Shown: one piece after another, positions 8,861-16,708 of the stretch
Layout: every line of letters begins with the position of its first letter
Position numbering within the stretch: position 1 is the stretch's first letter
Assembly (NCBI GenBank): GCA_023369685.1
Contig: SACZ01000002.1
Span: 930,001 to 994,000, forward strand
Reading direction: 5' to 3'
DNA length: 64,000 nucleotides
Source: Prolixibacteraceae bacterium JC049
Lineage (GTDB): Bacteria; Bacteroidota; Bacteroidia; Bacteroidales; Prolixibacteraceae
Notes under the pieces: model-generated
What the model saw: only the letters and a program-made list of their open reading frames with translations
The model's database searches: none
Told to the model about the DNA's origin: nothing
Translations under genes and position numbers: made by a program

Positions 8861-10024
8861 TTAATAGTGATTGTTTTTAGGGATAATAATTCTAAAGGTA
8901 GTTCCCTTTTTAATTTCCGATGATTTCACAAATAATTTTCCCTTGTGATGATGGTGAACAATTCTTTTTGCCAACGATAATCCCAAGCCCCATCCTCTTG
9001 ATTTTGTTGTGTAACCTGGCTTAAAAATAGTGCGTTGTTTCGACTTAGGAATTCCTTTCCCGTTGTCGGCGATATCGATAATCAGGTTGTTGGTGTTTTC
9101 AGAAAGCAAGATGTCTATTTTTCCTTCGCCAGAAATGGCATCTACTGCATTCTTACAGATATTTTCTACTACCCACTCAAATAGCGTTGGATTTAAAGGG
9201 ATGAATTTAGAGATACCAGGAGTGTGGTCGAGACTAAAATTTATTTTATTGCTTACACGCACCTGAAGATAAGAGATGGTGTTTTCCAGAAGTTCAACAA
9301 CATCGGTTGGAAATAATTCTGCTTTCGATCCAATTTTTGAAAAACGCTTGCTTATCATTTCCAGCTTCGAAGTGTCTTTTGATAACTCAGTTATCACCGA
9401 AGTGTCGACGCCCTGTAGCTTTAGCAGCTCAATCCATGCCATTAACGATGAAATGGGGGTACCCAGTTGATGAGCTGTCTCACGCGACATTCCTACCCAA
9501 ACTTGGTTCTGCTCTGCTTCGCGCGATGCATCGAATGCATAATAGGCTATTAGAATAAAAACAACGATTACAGCTAGCTGGAGATAGGGAAAATATTTTA
9601 ATCGCTTTAAAAGAGTCGATTCATCGTAGAAAACCGAGTGGGTTTCGTCTTCAGAAATAACAAACTGAATTGGAAGACTTCTTTCTTGTAGTTTTACAAT
9701 AAGGCGGTTAAATTTATCTTTCGATTTAGTAATAGCCTTAGGTATATTCTTGGTAACAACGGTATCCTTCTGATTATCGAGTACAATCATTGGAATATTG
9801 TTGTTGGACTGAATAATGAGTGTTGCCAGATTAATATCGACACCTTCCAGATCGGGACGAGTAAGTTGTTTATACGCCGAGGCCCATAGTTCAACTCGCT
9901 TCCTTTCGGCATTAGCAACTTCATCAATCATTATATTGGTTACATACATCGATGCCGCACCAATTAAGATTGCTCCTATTAAGAGGAAGAATTTCCACCA
10001 TCGTTTTTTAAAATAGATACTCAA
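8861..10024 (-). CDS. Membrane sensor histidine kinase
   Basis: Two-component sensor of 387 residues. Membrane helices at about 11-30 and 146-165 flank a periplasmic domain of about 115 residues with no recognised motif. The HisKA box is SRETAHQLGTPISSLMAWIE, with the phosphorylated histidine near residue 186. The ATPase domain shows the N box (VVENICKNAVDAI), G1 (DIADNGKGIPKSKQ) and G2 (GWGLGLSLAKRIV). There is no HAMP or PAS domain. The frame begins at a TTG at 10024; no in-frame ATG precedes the first helix. No response regulator is adjacent, so its partner is encoded elsewhere and its signal is unknown. Confidence 0.92.
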   Translation of the reverse strand: MSIYFKKRWWKFFLLIGAILIGAASMYVTNIMIDEVANAERKRVELWASAYKQLTRPDLEGVDINLATLIIQSNNNIPMIVLDNQKDTVVTKNIPKAITKSKDKFNRLIVKLQERSLPIQFVISEDETHSVFYDESTLLKRLKYFPYLQLAVIVVFILIAYYAFDASREAEQNQVWVGMSRETAHQLGTPISSLMAWIELLKLQGVDTSVITELSKDTSKLEMISKRFSKIGSKAELFPTDVVELLENTISYLQVRVSNKINFSLDHTPGISKFIPLNPTLFEWVVENICKNAVDAISGEGKIDILLSENTNNLIIDIADNGKGIPKSKQRTIFKPGYTTKSRGWGLGLSLAKRIVHHHHKGKLFVKSSEIKKGTTFRIIIPKNNHY

Positions 10025-10367
10025 TGCTATTCGATTTATGTGTTGGAGTTTCGTTCTACTAAACGACGTTTGTACGATAAAATTATAGGAATATGTGGAA
10101 CATTTTATACAGAAGCAGGAAAAATGTGGATAGAATGGTGGCTAGAGGCGATTTTTTTAGAAAAAAAAGGATAGATTAGGGGTTCTTAAAATTAATGTGA
10201 AGTCAAGTGTGCTCTTACATGCCAAGTTTTGTTCATTTTAGTATTTTATCATTATAAAAAGACTTACGTAGCTATAGCTATACTGACTTTTTATAATCTC
10301 GAAAAATTCGAAAAACAACTTACCTGTAATTTCATAGCTGACTAGACACAAGAGCAATAAAAGGAAG
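10025..10367. other. Intergenic region with a long imperfect palindrome
   Basis: A 343-base non-coding stretch between the divergent histidine kinase and PH-like membrane protein genes. It must hold promoters for both. The main visible structure is the AT-rich palindrome at 10251-10297, listed separately. No RNA gene or ORF that looks real was seen. Confidence 0.6.
10251..10297. repeat. 47-base imperfect AT-rich palindrome
   Basis: The outer arms ATTATAAAAAG and CTTTTTATAAT are perfect 11-base inverted repeats; the centre TAGCTATAGCTA is self-complementary over 12 bases; the 6-7 bases between do not pair. It lies about 70 bases upstream of the plus-strand gene. It could be a two-fold operator or an RNA hairpin ending in CTTTTT. 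Confidence 0.55.
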
Positions 10368-10820
10368 ATGACTAACTTTATTTTTTACCCCAACGAAGCC
10401 TATAATAAAAACAAGAGAATCACAGCTCTATATCCATTGATGGGAGGTGTGATGAGCTGTATTGGAGCTTACAGCGTATTAAAAGGCGAATATATGGCAG
10501 GAGGGACACTGCTGATTGGAGGTTCGGTTTTTTTAACCACTTTGCTGGTATATTCTTTGCCTGCGTTTAAATACAGTAGCTACTATATGGTCGATCAGAA
10601 ATTGATAGGTTTTAAATCGAACCTATTTTGTGGCTACAAAGAAATTCCATGGGCAGAAGTTAAAACAGTTCGAATGACAGAAGCTTCTGCCGTAATCCAG
10701 AAGAAGAATGGTACAGTGGTGGAAATTAAACCTGATATGTTAAGCTATCACGATTTGCAACTATTTGCTAACGCCATAAAAGAGAATGCGGAATTGAATA
10801 CAGTCGCTTTTGCTGAGTAG
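10368..10820 (+). CDS. Membrane protein with C-terminal PH-like domain
   Basis: Protein of 150 residues. Two membrane helices (about 22-40 and 45-65) are followed by a cytoplasmic region (about 70-145) that looks like a bacterial PH/photosystem-fold domain: YYMVDQKLIGFKS, IPWAEVKTVRMTE, AVIQKKNGTVVEIKP. No exact family is recognised. An AAGGAAG lies directly before the start codon. It is transcribed alone and ends at a strong bidirectional terminator. Function unknown; a membrane-associated scaffold or regulator is possible. Confidence 0.7.
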   Translation: MTNFIFYPNEAYNKNKRITALYPLMGGVMSCIGAYSVLKGEYMAGGTLLIGGSVFLTTLLVYSLPAFKYSSYYMVDQKLIGFKSNLFCGYKEIPWAEVKTVRMTEASAVIQKKNGTVVEIKPDMLSYHDLQLFANAIKENAELNTVAFAE

Positions 10821-10844
10821 ATTTTATTTCGATATAAAATAAAT

Positions 10845-10874
10845 AAGGGGTGCTTGTGGCACCCCTTTGCTTTT
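10845..10874. terminator. Bidirectional terminator between convergent genes
   Basis: AAGGGGTGC (10845-10853) and GCACCCCTT (10859-10867) form a 9-bp stem with a TTGTG loop, followed by T-rich sequence on the plus strand and TTATTTATTTT on the minus strand. It serves the PH-like gene and the spondin gene. Confidence 0.85.
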
Positions 10875-12156
10875 AGTTTGAAGTGATTGTCACTCTAACT
10901 AATTTATCAATTGCAGGATATGTAAAACCATCGTTTACCACTTTTACTGCTTGTTGTTCGCTGGTTCCTGTATTGGCAGCTCCTTGCCTTGGAGCTTGGT
11001 TGTTTCCTGCTCCCGGATATTCATTTACTTCGGTTCCGGCATCCCATAGTTTTAAATGTGAAGTAATGTCCCCACTAATTGGTTGACCGTTTTGGAACAA
11101 TGCAATTCCAGTGTCATCGAATGCCAGGAATAAATCATTGGATTGTACTAGCATAGTAGCTAAGTTCAATTTATCTGCCTGAGTGGCAGTAAATGAAAAC
11201 TGATACGATTCATTGGGGAAAATAGGGGCTGGACTACTTGCATCTTTCGGTGTATTGAATACCCCGTACTTAATGCCTGCAATAGCTTTTAAAGCTGTAT
11301 TTAATGTGCCCGGATTACCATCTTCTGCAAGTGCTTCCAATCCATTGGCTGTTGTTACTTTATTGTTTTCGAAGATTGGGTAACCAGTTTGATGGGCCAC
11401 AAATACTCCTGGTGCAAATGGAGTTACAAAACCACTGTTTTCTGTCAGATATGTATTAATTCCATCTGTTGCTCCATCTTCAGCCAGGCCTTCTAAGCCA
11501 TTGGCAGCAGCTTGGTCTTTTGTAAATATTGGCTTACCTCCGTAATGCACTACCCATACGCCGGGTGCAACTGGTGTTTGAAATGAATGTGCATTGGAAA
11601 CATTGTTCAGTGTAACAGTAAACTGCGTTCCTCCGTTATGAGCAAGCATAACTTTAATCACTTCGTTGGTGGCAGGATAGCTGAAGCCATCATTTACTTC
11701 TGAAATTAGTTTTACAGTACTGTTTTCTGCAGCTCCGGTATTGGCTCCACTTTGGCGAGGTGCCTGATCGGCTCCGGAACCGGGTTCTTGGTTGACCTCT
11801 GTTCCTGCATCCCATAGCTTTATATCACTGGTAACATCTCCAGTAACCGGATTGCCATCGGTATCATAAAGAGCCAATCCCTTTTCTTCAAAACCGTAAA
11901 ACAAATCGTTTGACTGAACAAACATGGTGGCAAATGAAAGGTAAGCACCTTTTCCTGCGTCAAATGTGTAGGAATAGGAACCTCCAGGGCCTGCTGCATC
12001 GGTTGCTCCATTCAAAAAGAATGGTTTTGGAGTTTGAATGTTTTCAATGGTTACAGTAAAGCTCTTTTCCTGTAATGCTGGTGGTATCTCGTCGTTGTCA
12101 TTACATGCTGTGAAAAGCAGTAAGCCTGCCGCTGCTGATAGTAGTAGGTTTTTCAT
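10873..12156 (-). CDS. Lipoprotein with two spondin-type domains and an internal duplication
   Basis: Exported protein of 427 residues with a lipobox-like LLFTAC (Cys18). Bacterial Spondin_N domains are calcium-binding beta-sandwiches of unknown role. Domain 1 (about 32-171) and domain 2 (about 178-425) share LWDAGTEVN, QAPRQ and DGF(S/T)YPA near their ends and FVQSNDLF / LVQSNDLF in the middle. Domain 2 has the usual early segment twice: TPVAPGVWVVHYGG with NGLEGLAEDG (about 194-243), then TPFAPGVFVAHQTG with NGLEALAEDG (about 245-294). Domain 1 lacks this segment entirely. It lies downstream of a Crp/Fnr gene on the same strand. The ligand is unknown. Confidence 0.85.
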   Translation of the reverse strand: MKNLLLSAAAGLLLFTACNDNDEIPPALQEKSFTVTIENIQTPKPFFLNGATDAAGPGGSYSYTFDAGKGAYLSFATMFVQSNDLFYGFEEKGLALYDTDGNPVTGDVTSDIKLWDAGTEVNQEPGSGADQAPRQSGANTGAAENSTVKLISEVNDGFSYPATNEVIKVMLAHNGGTQFTVTLNNVSNAHSFQTPVAPGVWVVHYGGKPIFTKDQAAANGLEGLAEDGATDGINTYLTENSGFVTPFAPGVFVAHQTGYPIFENNKVTTANGLEALAEDGNPGTLNTALKAIAGIKYGVFNTPKDASSPAPIFPNESYQFSFTATQADKLNLATMLVQSNDLFLAFDDTGIALFQNGQPISGDITSHLKLWDAGTEVNEYPGAGNNQAPRQGAANTGTSEQQAVKVVNDGFTYPAIDKLVRVTITSN

Positions 12157-12265
12157 ATCCTTTTGTACTTTTTAAATCAGAAATATTGAAATGAAATTCA
12201 AATGCTGATTGTGTGATTATTATTTCTGATTCAAAAGTAGTGCAGCGGCCTTGGGTGAAATGTAA

Positions 12266-12284
12266 GCCCCATCACAATTGGGGC
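12266..12284 (-). terminator. Short GC stem-loop after the Crp/Fnr gene
   Basis: GCCCCA (12266-12271) and TGGGGC (12279-12284) pair over 6 bp with a 7-base loop, 25 bases after the Crp/Fnr stop. On the minus strand the following TTACATTT is only modestly T-rich, so this is a weak terminator or a regulatory hairpin before the spondin gene. Confidence 0.4.
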
Positions 12285-12308
12285 ACTTTCTGGTTAAATC
12301 ATCGAATA

Positions 12309-12977
12309 TCAGGCCACAATGGATGATGAAACACGAATCTCTTTACGGGAATAATCCAAAAGCCCCTCTTGACGAAGTTCGTTGAATAGACGGGTAACTG
12401 TTTCGCGTTTTGTGCCTATTAAGTCGGCAAAATCTTTTTGGGTGTAAAAATGATTGATAATAAACTGATCATTGTTTTTTATACCATTTTCCTCAGCCAG
12501 TTCCTTTATAAAATCGATCAATCGTGTTTTTACATCTTTGAATAGAAGTGCTTCTAATCGACGTTCCATCTTTTTTATACGGAACCCAATGAGCTTATAA
12601 ATGGATAAGCCAAACCTTTCGTTTTGTCGCATTAATTCATACATATCGGGAAGTTGCATGGGGCATAGTTCGGTTGTGGAAGTACATGCCTGTGCATAAT
12701 CTTCTCGTTTTTGTTCGCCAAGTACAGCCTTTTCTCCGAAAATTTCCCCTTTTCCCAAAATGGCTTTTACCACCTCTTCTCCATCCTTATTGTAAGAGAG
12801 AATTTTTACTTTGCCTTTACTTACCATATATATCGATTTCGACGGTTCTTCAGGGAAGTAGATAAAATCACCTTTTTTGTAACCATCAAAATGATCTTTT
12901 TCGTACTCTTTCAGCTTATGTGGGCAAAGAATACTGAACAAATTTACATCTTCGAAACACCATATTGAGCGACTCAT
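12309..12977 (-). CDS. Crp/Fnr-family transcriptional regulator
   Basis: DNA-binding regulator of 222 residues. The N-terminal cyclic-nucleotide-binding-like barrel (about 25-130) has YKKGDFIYFPEEPSKSIYMV, GKVKILSYNKDGEEV and LGKGEIFGEKAVLGE. A dimerisation helix follows at about 135-165. The C-terminal winged helix is at about 185-215 (YTQKDFADLIGTKRETVTRL). It has no Fnr-type N-terminal four-cysteine cluster, only two scattered N-terminal cysteines, so iron-sulfur oxygen sensing is not supported; the effector is unknown. The spondin lipoprotein lies 150 bases downstream and is a possible target. Confidence 0.93.
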   Translation of the reverse strand: MSRSIWCFEDVNLFSILCPHKLKEYEKDHFDGYKKGDFIYFPEEPSKSIYMVSKGKVKILSYNKDGEEVVKAILGKGEIFGEKAVLGEQKREDYAQACTSTTELCPMQLPDMYELMRQNERFGLSIYKLIGFRIKKMERRLEALLFKDVKTRLIDFIKELAEENGIKNNDQFIINHFYTQKDFADLIGTKRETVTRLFNELRQEGLLDYSRKEIRVSSSIVA

Positions 12978-13220
12978 ATCCTATCAAAATTTAAAACTCG
13001 ATTATGTATCTCCACAAGTCAACAAAACCGAATATTATTAGCAAACTCTTTCTGATAGAATAAAACGAATTTCAAGGCAGAAGGTTGAGTCGAGAAGTAT
13101 TTTGCTGTAATAATATTACTTTGATGTGTTTATAAACATATAATATACATAGAGGTGGTTCTGATTTGTGTTCGTAGTTTTATGGTAACAATATAGTTTG
13201 ATGGATTTAATTTGTTGAAT

Positions 13221-14474
13221 ATGCCTAGATATTTCTTGTTGAGTGTGCTGTTTTTTTTGTTGATATGGCAGTCTGTTTTGGGAGAAGAGGTTAAAATTTT
13301 TAAAGGAAAGATTATCGCAGATAACGATACTATTCCTGTTGCTTATGCGCATATTGGAGTTTTGCATTCCGGAATTGGCACAGTCTCAAATATTAATGGA
13401 GAGTTTGAATTAAAGGGAAGTTTTAATATTAAAGAAGATAGCCTAGTAGTTTCTCATATCGAATATGAAAAACGAACAATTGCTCTGAAAGACTTAACAA
13501 GAGAAATAAGTGTAATTCGACTAAATAAAAATGACTACGAGTTGGGTGAGGTCATTGTATTTCCTCAAGATCGAGTTAAGGAAATATTCAGGAATGTAAT
13601 TAAGAATTTAAAGGTCAACTATCCAACAAAACTGTATCAGTGTGAAGCTTTTTATCGGGAAGCTATTTACGAAGAAAAAACAGAAACTTATACTCGCTTA
13701 TTAGAAGCAGCACTAAATATTCAGGATGGAAGAGTTACTGCAGCTACCTCAAGGATGAAGTGTAGTGTGTTGCAGTTAAGAAAATCAGAGGATAATAATG
13801 ATGAGCATTGGTGGTGTAAGTTAATGAATAAAGTATTTTCTACTCCGAATAATTTATACCTCTTACTGCGAGATAATCCTGTTAGAATTTATAAAGAAAA
13901 CAACCGAAAGTCAATGCAGTATTATAATCCTCTAAGAAGTGTAATAAAAGAGGAGAGAAATATTACCAGATTATCTGGAATAATTAAAAATGCTAATGGT
14001 GATGATATTTACCATTTTTGTAGAAAATCAAACGAATTAGAGATGAACTTCTATGTGAATAGTACTGATTATGCTATTGTACAGTTTGATTGTGAACTTA
14101 GAAGCATTCAGAAAAAGGAGTATCGTTTTGTAAAAATCGATGAGAAATATTATCCTGCTTTTTTTCAACAAAAAAGTATTAAAAGCATACTCAAGCAATC
14201 AAAAGGGCTATCAAGAAGTGAAACGACATTAACCTTTGTAAATTATAGTCCCGACAAGAGGAAGTTTAAGCGTTTGAAGTCCAAGCATGTTTTACCTAAA
14301 ACACTTGATTTGTATAAAGAAGAGGCTGTTTATGACGAGGGTTTTTGGGACAATTACAATGTTTTGTTGAAGAATCCGATTAAAGAAAAAATAATCACAG
14401 ATTTATCAAAAGAAGAAACATTAAAGTCTCAATTTGAAAGAACAGGAAATGAGAATAAAAAAAACAGAGAATAG
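13221..14474 (+). CDS. Exported protein with carboxypeptidase-D-like domain, paralogue of the 41-kb gene
   Basis: Protein of 417 residues with a signal peptide (FLLSVLFFLLIWQSVLG). The N-terminal domain (about 25-105) is CarboxypepD_reg-like: KGKIIADNDTIPVAYAHIG, GTVSNINGEFEL, VSHIEYEK, then ELGEVIVFP. The rest is an unnamed region shared with the protein at 40923-42503: FYRE/FYRR, LLEAALNIQDG/LLEAALTIKD, and near the end YDEGFWDNYNV/YDSAFWANYNV plus LKSQFER/LEDQFKE. No TonB plug or barrel follows. The frame could begin at TTG 13212, but the ATG at 13221 gives a clean signal peptide. It stands alone and is probably in the periplasm or on the outer membrane. Role unknown. Confidence 0.8.
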   Translation: MPRYFLLSVLFFLLIWQSVLGEEVKIFKGKIIADNDTIPVAYAHIGVLHSGIGTVSNINGEFELKGSFNIKEDSLVVSHIEYEKRTIALKDLTREISVIRLNKNDYELGEVIVFPQDRVKEIFRNVIKNLKVNYPTKLYQCEAFYREAIYEEKTETYTRLLEAALNIQDGRVTAATSRMKCSVLQLRKSEDNNDEHWWCKLMNKVFSTPNNLYLLLRDNPVRIYKENNRKSMQYYNPLRSVIKEERNITRLSGIIKNANGDDIYHFCRKSNELEMNFYVNSTDYAIVQFDCELRSIQKKEYRFVKIDEKYYPAFFQQKSIKSILKQSKGLSRSETTLTFVNYSPDKRKFKRLKSKHVLPKTLDLYKEEAVYDEGFWDNYNVLLKNPIKEKIITDLSKEETLKSQFERTGNENKKNRE

Positions 14475-14499
14475 ATAACTTACCTCATTCTCTGTTTTC
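14462..14499. terminator. Bidirectional terminator
   Basis: AACAGAGAAT (14462-14471) and ATTCTCTGTT (14486-14495) form a perfect 10-bp stem with a 14-base loop; TTTTCTT follows on the plus strand and the opposite arm is preceded by A-rich sequence. The left arm overlaps the last codons of the plus-strand gene. Confidence 0.75.
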
Positions 14500-14513
14500 T
14501 TCAAGGTTGTATT

Positions 14514-15482
14514 TTATCTCCAAACATCTGGATTAACAATAGAAATGTTTTTTTCGCCATTGAAACAGCGGATAATATTTTCGGCTGCTTCGCGGGCAGT
14601 TTCTATGCGTGTTTCCACAGTTCCGGTTCCGGTATGTGGTGTCATAGCCACATTGTCGAGTGTTAATAACTCGGGGTGAATGGTTGGTTCGTTCTCAAAT
14701 ACATCCAGTCCGGCACCTGCTAAGTGACCGTTTTTCAGGTAGTGAACCATTGCTTCTTCGTCAATTACTGGTCCGCGAGCTGTGTTAATAACATATGCTC
14801 CTTGTTTCATCAACTGAAACTGTGGATGCGATAGTAAGTGGTGTGTAGCATCGGTTAATGGACAGTTGAGGGAAATAACATCGGCTGTTTTCAACAACTC
14901 ATCCATGCTTACATATGTGGCATTAAATTCTTTTTCTGCTTCAGAAGAAAGAGGTGTGCGTTTGTGGTAAATAATTTTCATGCCGAAAGCGATGGCTCTT
15001 CTTGCCAATGCTTTTCCTATTTTGCCCATTCCGATAATGCCCAGCGTCTTTCCATAAGGTCCACTTCCCAAGTTTTTCATTAATCCCCATTCAAAATCGG
15101 GGTTTTGCCTAAGGTTGCGATCGCACCATGAAATACGACGCATTACATCTAGCATTAGTCCCATGGCCATTTCTGCTGTTGGCTCGCATACAGCATTGGG
15201 AGTATTGGTAACCACAATACCTTGCTCAGTAGCAAATGCAATATCGATATTGTTAAAACCTACCCCAAAGTTGGCAATCATTTTCAACTGCTTACCTGCA
15301 CCAATTACCTCTTTGTCGATAGGTTGAGTAAAGACGGTAAGAAGTACTTCGCACTCAGAAATGCGTTCAATGATCTCTTCCTTCGAAAACATTTCTTTCT
15401 CAGGATAGATAATGTCGAAATCGGAACGAAGAGCATCTAATCCTTGTTGTGGAATCTGATAGGTAACCAGTAGTTTCTTCAT
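14514..15482 (-). CDS. D-isomer-specific 2-hydroxyacid dehydrogenase
   Basis: NAD(P)-dependent oxidoreductase of 322 residues that interconverts a 2-oxoacid and a D-2-hydroxyacid. The nucleotide fold at about 100-285 has LGIIGMGKIGKALARR. The catalytic set is complete: Arg in NTARGPVIDE, Glu in LDVFENEP and His in MTPHTGTGTVETR. The substrate loop NFGVGFNNID is typical of the glyoxylate/hydroxypyruvate/2-ketogluconate reductase branch, but the exact substrate cannot be read from sequence. It is monocistronic between two terminators or gaps. Confidence 0.92.
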   Translation of the reverse strand: MKKLLVTYQIPQQGLDALRSDFDIIYPEKEMFSKEEIIERISECEVLLTVFTQPIDKEVIGAGKQLKMIANFGVGFNNIDIAFATEQGIVVTNTPNAVCEPTAEMAMGLMLDVMRRISWCDRNLRQNPDFEWGLMKNLGSGPYGKTLGIIGMGKIGKALARRAIAFGMKIIYHKRTPLSSEAEKEFNATYVSMDELLKTADVISLNCPLTDATHHLLSHPQFQLMKQGAYVINTARGPVIDEEAMVHYLKNGHLAGAGLDVFENEPTIHPELLTLDNVAMTPHTGTGTVETRIETAREAAENIIRCFNGEKNISIVNPDVWR

Positions 15483-15527
15483 GATTATAATTTTATGGAA
15501 TTTAGCTCAAAAATAATAATATCAATT

Positions 15528-16649
15528 TTAAAGATTAGGACCGAATAAGATGCCCATTGTCACGGAAAAAGATAGCATATGGCCTTTAAAGTTACTATTC
15601 TTGGTAACTAATGTATTATAAACAACGTAAGGTTTGATGAAGAAAGTTTCTCGATTTCTTTTTTTATTTCTGAATACGATATCTGTTTTAATACCAATTC
15701 CTGGCATAAAACCAGTAAAAAGTTCATTTTCATCCTCATCGTATTCTTTGGCAGTTAATGCCATTATCCCAAGATCTACGTAAGGATAAAGCTTAAATTT
15801 CGATTGAGGGTTAATCAAATATCCCAATGCTAATCCAGTTTTCGTTATATGAACCTTTTCTCCTATAGAATAAGACTCATCTACTTCTTTTAATGGAAGC
15901 GCCTTTAGTGTTGTTACCTTATTAACCCTTCCTCCAAAATAGATTGAGAAATAGGTTCTGTTTATGAAAAAATCAATCTCCATCATAATGTTGGAAAGTG
16001 ATTTTGGATCAATTGTTTCAGTTAGTTTGCCTGAGAGAATGTTATGTTGATAGCCGAGTCCTATTTCCATTTTCATAACAGTGCAAAGGTTCTTCATTTG
16101 TTTAAGGAATGGAACGAATGCTCCTTGGGGATCTTGCTTAATAGCTTTTTTTATTTGCTGTCTGTTTAAGAGTTTGTTTTCATTAAAGTAGTAGTCGAGG
16201 TAAATTTGGATATAATTTTTTTCTTTTTCAGATAATGCAGAAGTAGTTAGAGCTTTATGAATGTCATCTTTATTCGTGTTCATATGAGCATGTAGCTCTG
16301 CATATATGTCGGTGTATAAAGGGAATTTCTTTTTGTCTTTGTTGAAGTTTTGGATGTCTTTAGCAAACTTAATAAACTGTTTGAAATTCTGAGTCGCGAT
16401 TGATATGATTATAGCCTCTGCTGGATAGAAAGAAACATAATCAGGATTGGTTTCATTGATAAGATACAGAAATACCTCATTGGCTTTTTTGATGTCATTA
16501 TTTATGATTTTATCAATTACCAATTGTCGGCCATTATCGATAATATTATAGGTTGAATCTTGGTAATTTAAAATCTCTGTTCTGATATTTCTTTGAGCAA
16601 ACGTAGTGGTGCCCCAAAGAATAGTAATTAGTAAGAATAGGTTGCGCAT
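15528..16649 (-). CDS. Exported protein with helical N-half and beta-barrel-like C-half
   Basis: Protein of 373 residues, not recognised as a named family. The signal peptide is LFLLITILWGTTTFAQ. Residues 20-185 look alpha-helical with repeated tetratricopeptide-like spacing. Residues 190-373 are rich in alternating strands (GLGYQHNILSG, FSIYFGGRVN, YPYVDLGIMAL, FIKPYVVYN, LSFSVTMGILFG) and resemble a small outer-membrane barrel. It lies upstream of the dehydrogenase gene and downstream of ctpA on the same strand, about 60 bases away. Outer-membrane location is inferred. Confidence 0.65.
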   Translation of the reverse strand: MRNLFLLITILWGTTTFAQRNIRTEILNYQDSTYNIIDNGRQLVIDKIINNDIKKANEVFLYLINETNPDYVSFYPAEAIIISIATQNFKQFIKFAKDIQNFNKDKKKFPLYTDIYAELHAHMNTNKDDIHKALTTSALSEKEKNYIQIYLDYYFNENKLLNRQQIKKAIKQDPQGAFVPFLKQMKNLCTVMKMEIGLGYQHNILSGKLTETIDPKSLSNIMMEIDFFINRTYFSIYFGGRVNKVTTLKALPLKEVDESYSIGEKVHITKTGLALGYLINPQSKFKLYPYVDLGIMALTAKEYDEDENELFTGFMPGIGIKTDIVFRNKKRNRETFFIKPYVVYNTLVTKNSNFKGHMLSFSVTMGILFGPNL

Positions 16650-16708
16650 GGAGATTAGTTTAAAAACAAAAGGAACCTAAACTAGATTCCTTTTGATATT
16701 ATGTGTGT

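Noticed and set aside
12309-12977. Fnr-type oxygen sensor
   Set aside because: The N-terminal four-cysteine cluster required for an iron-sulfur sensor is absent; only Crp/Fnr superfamily membership is supported.
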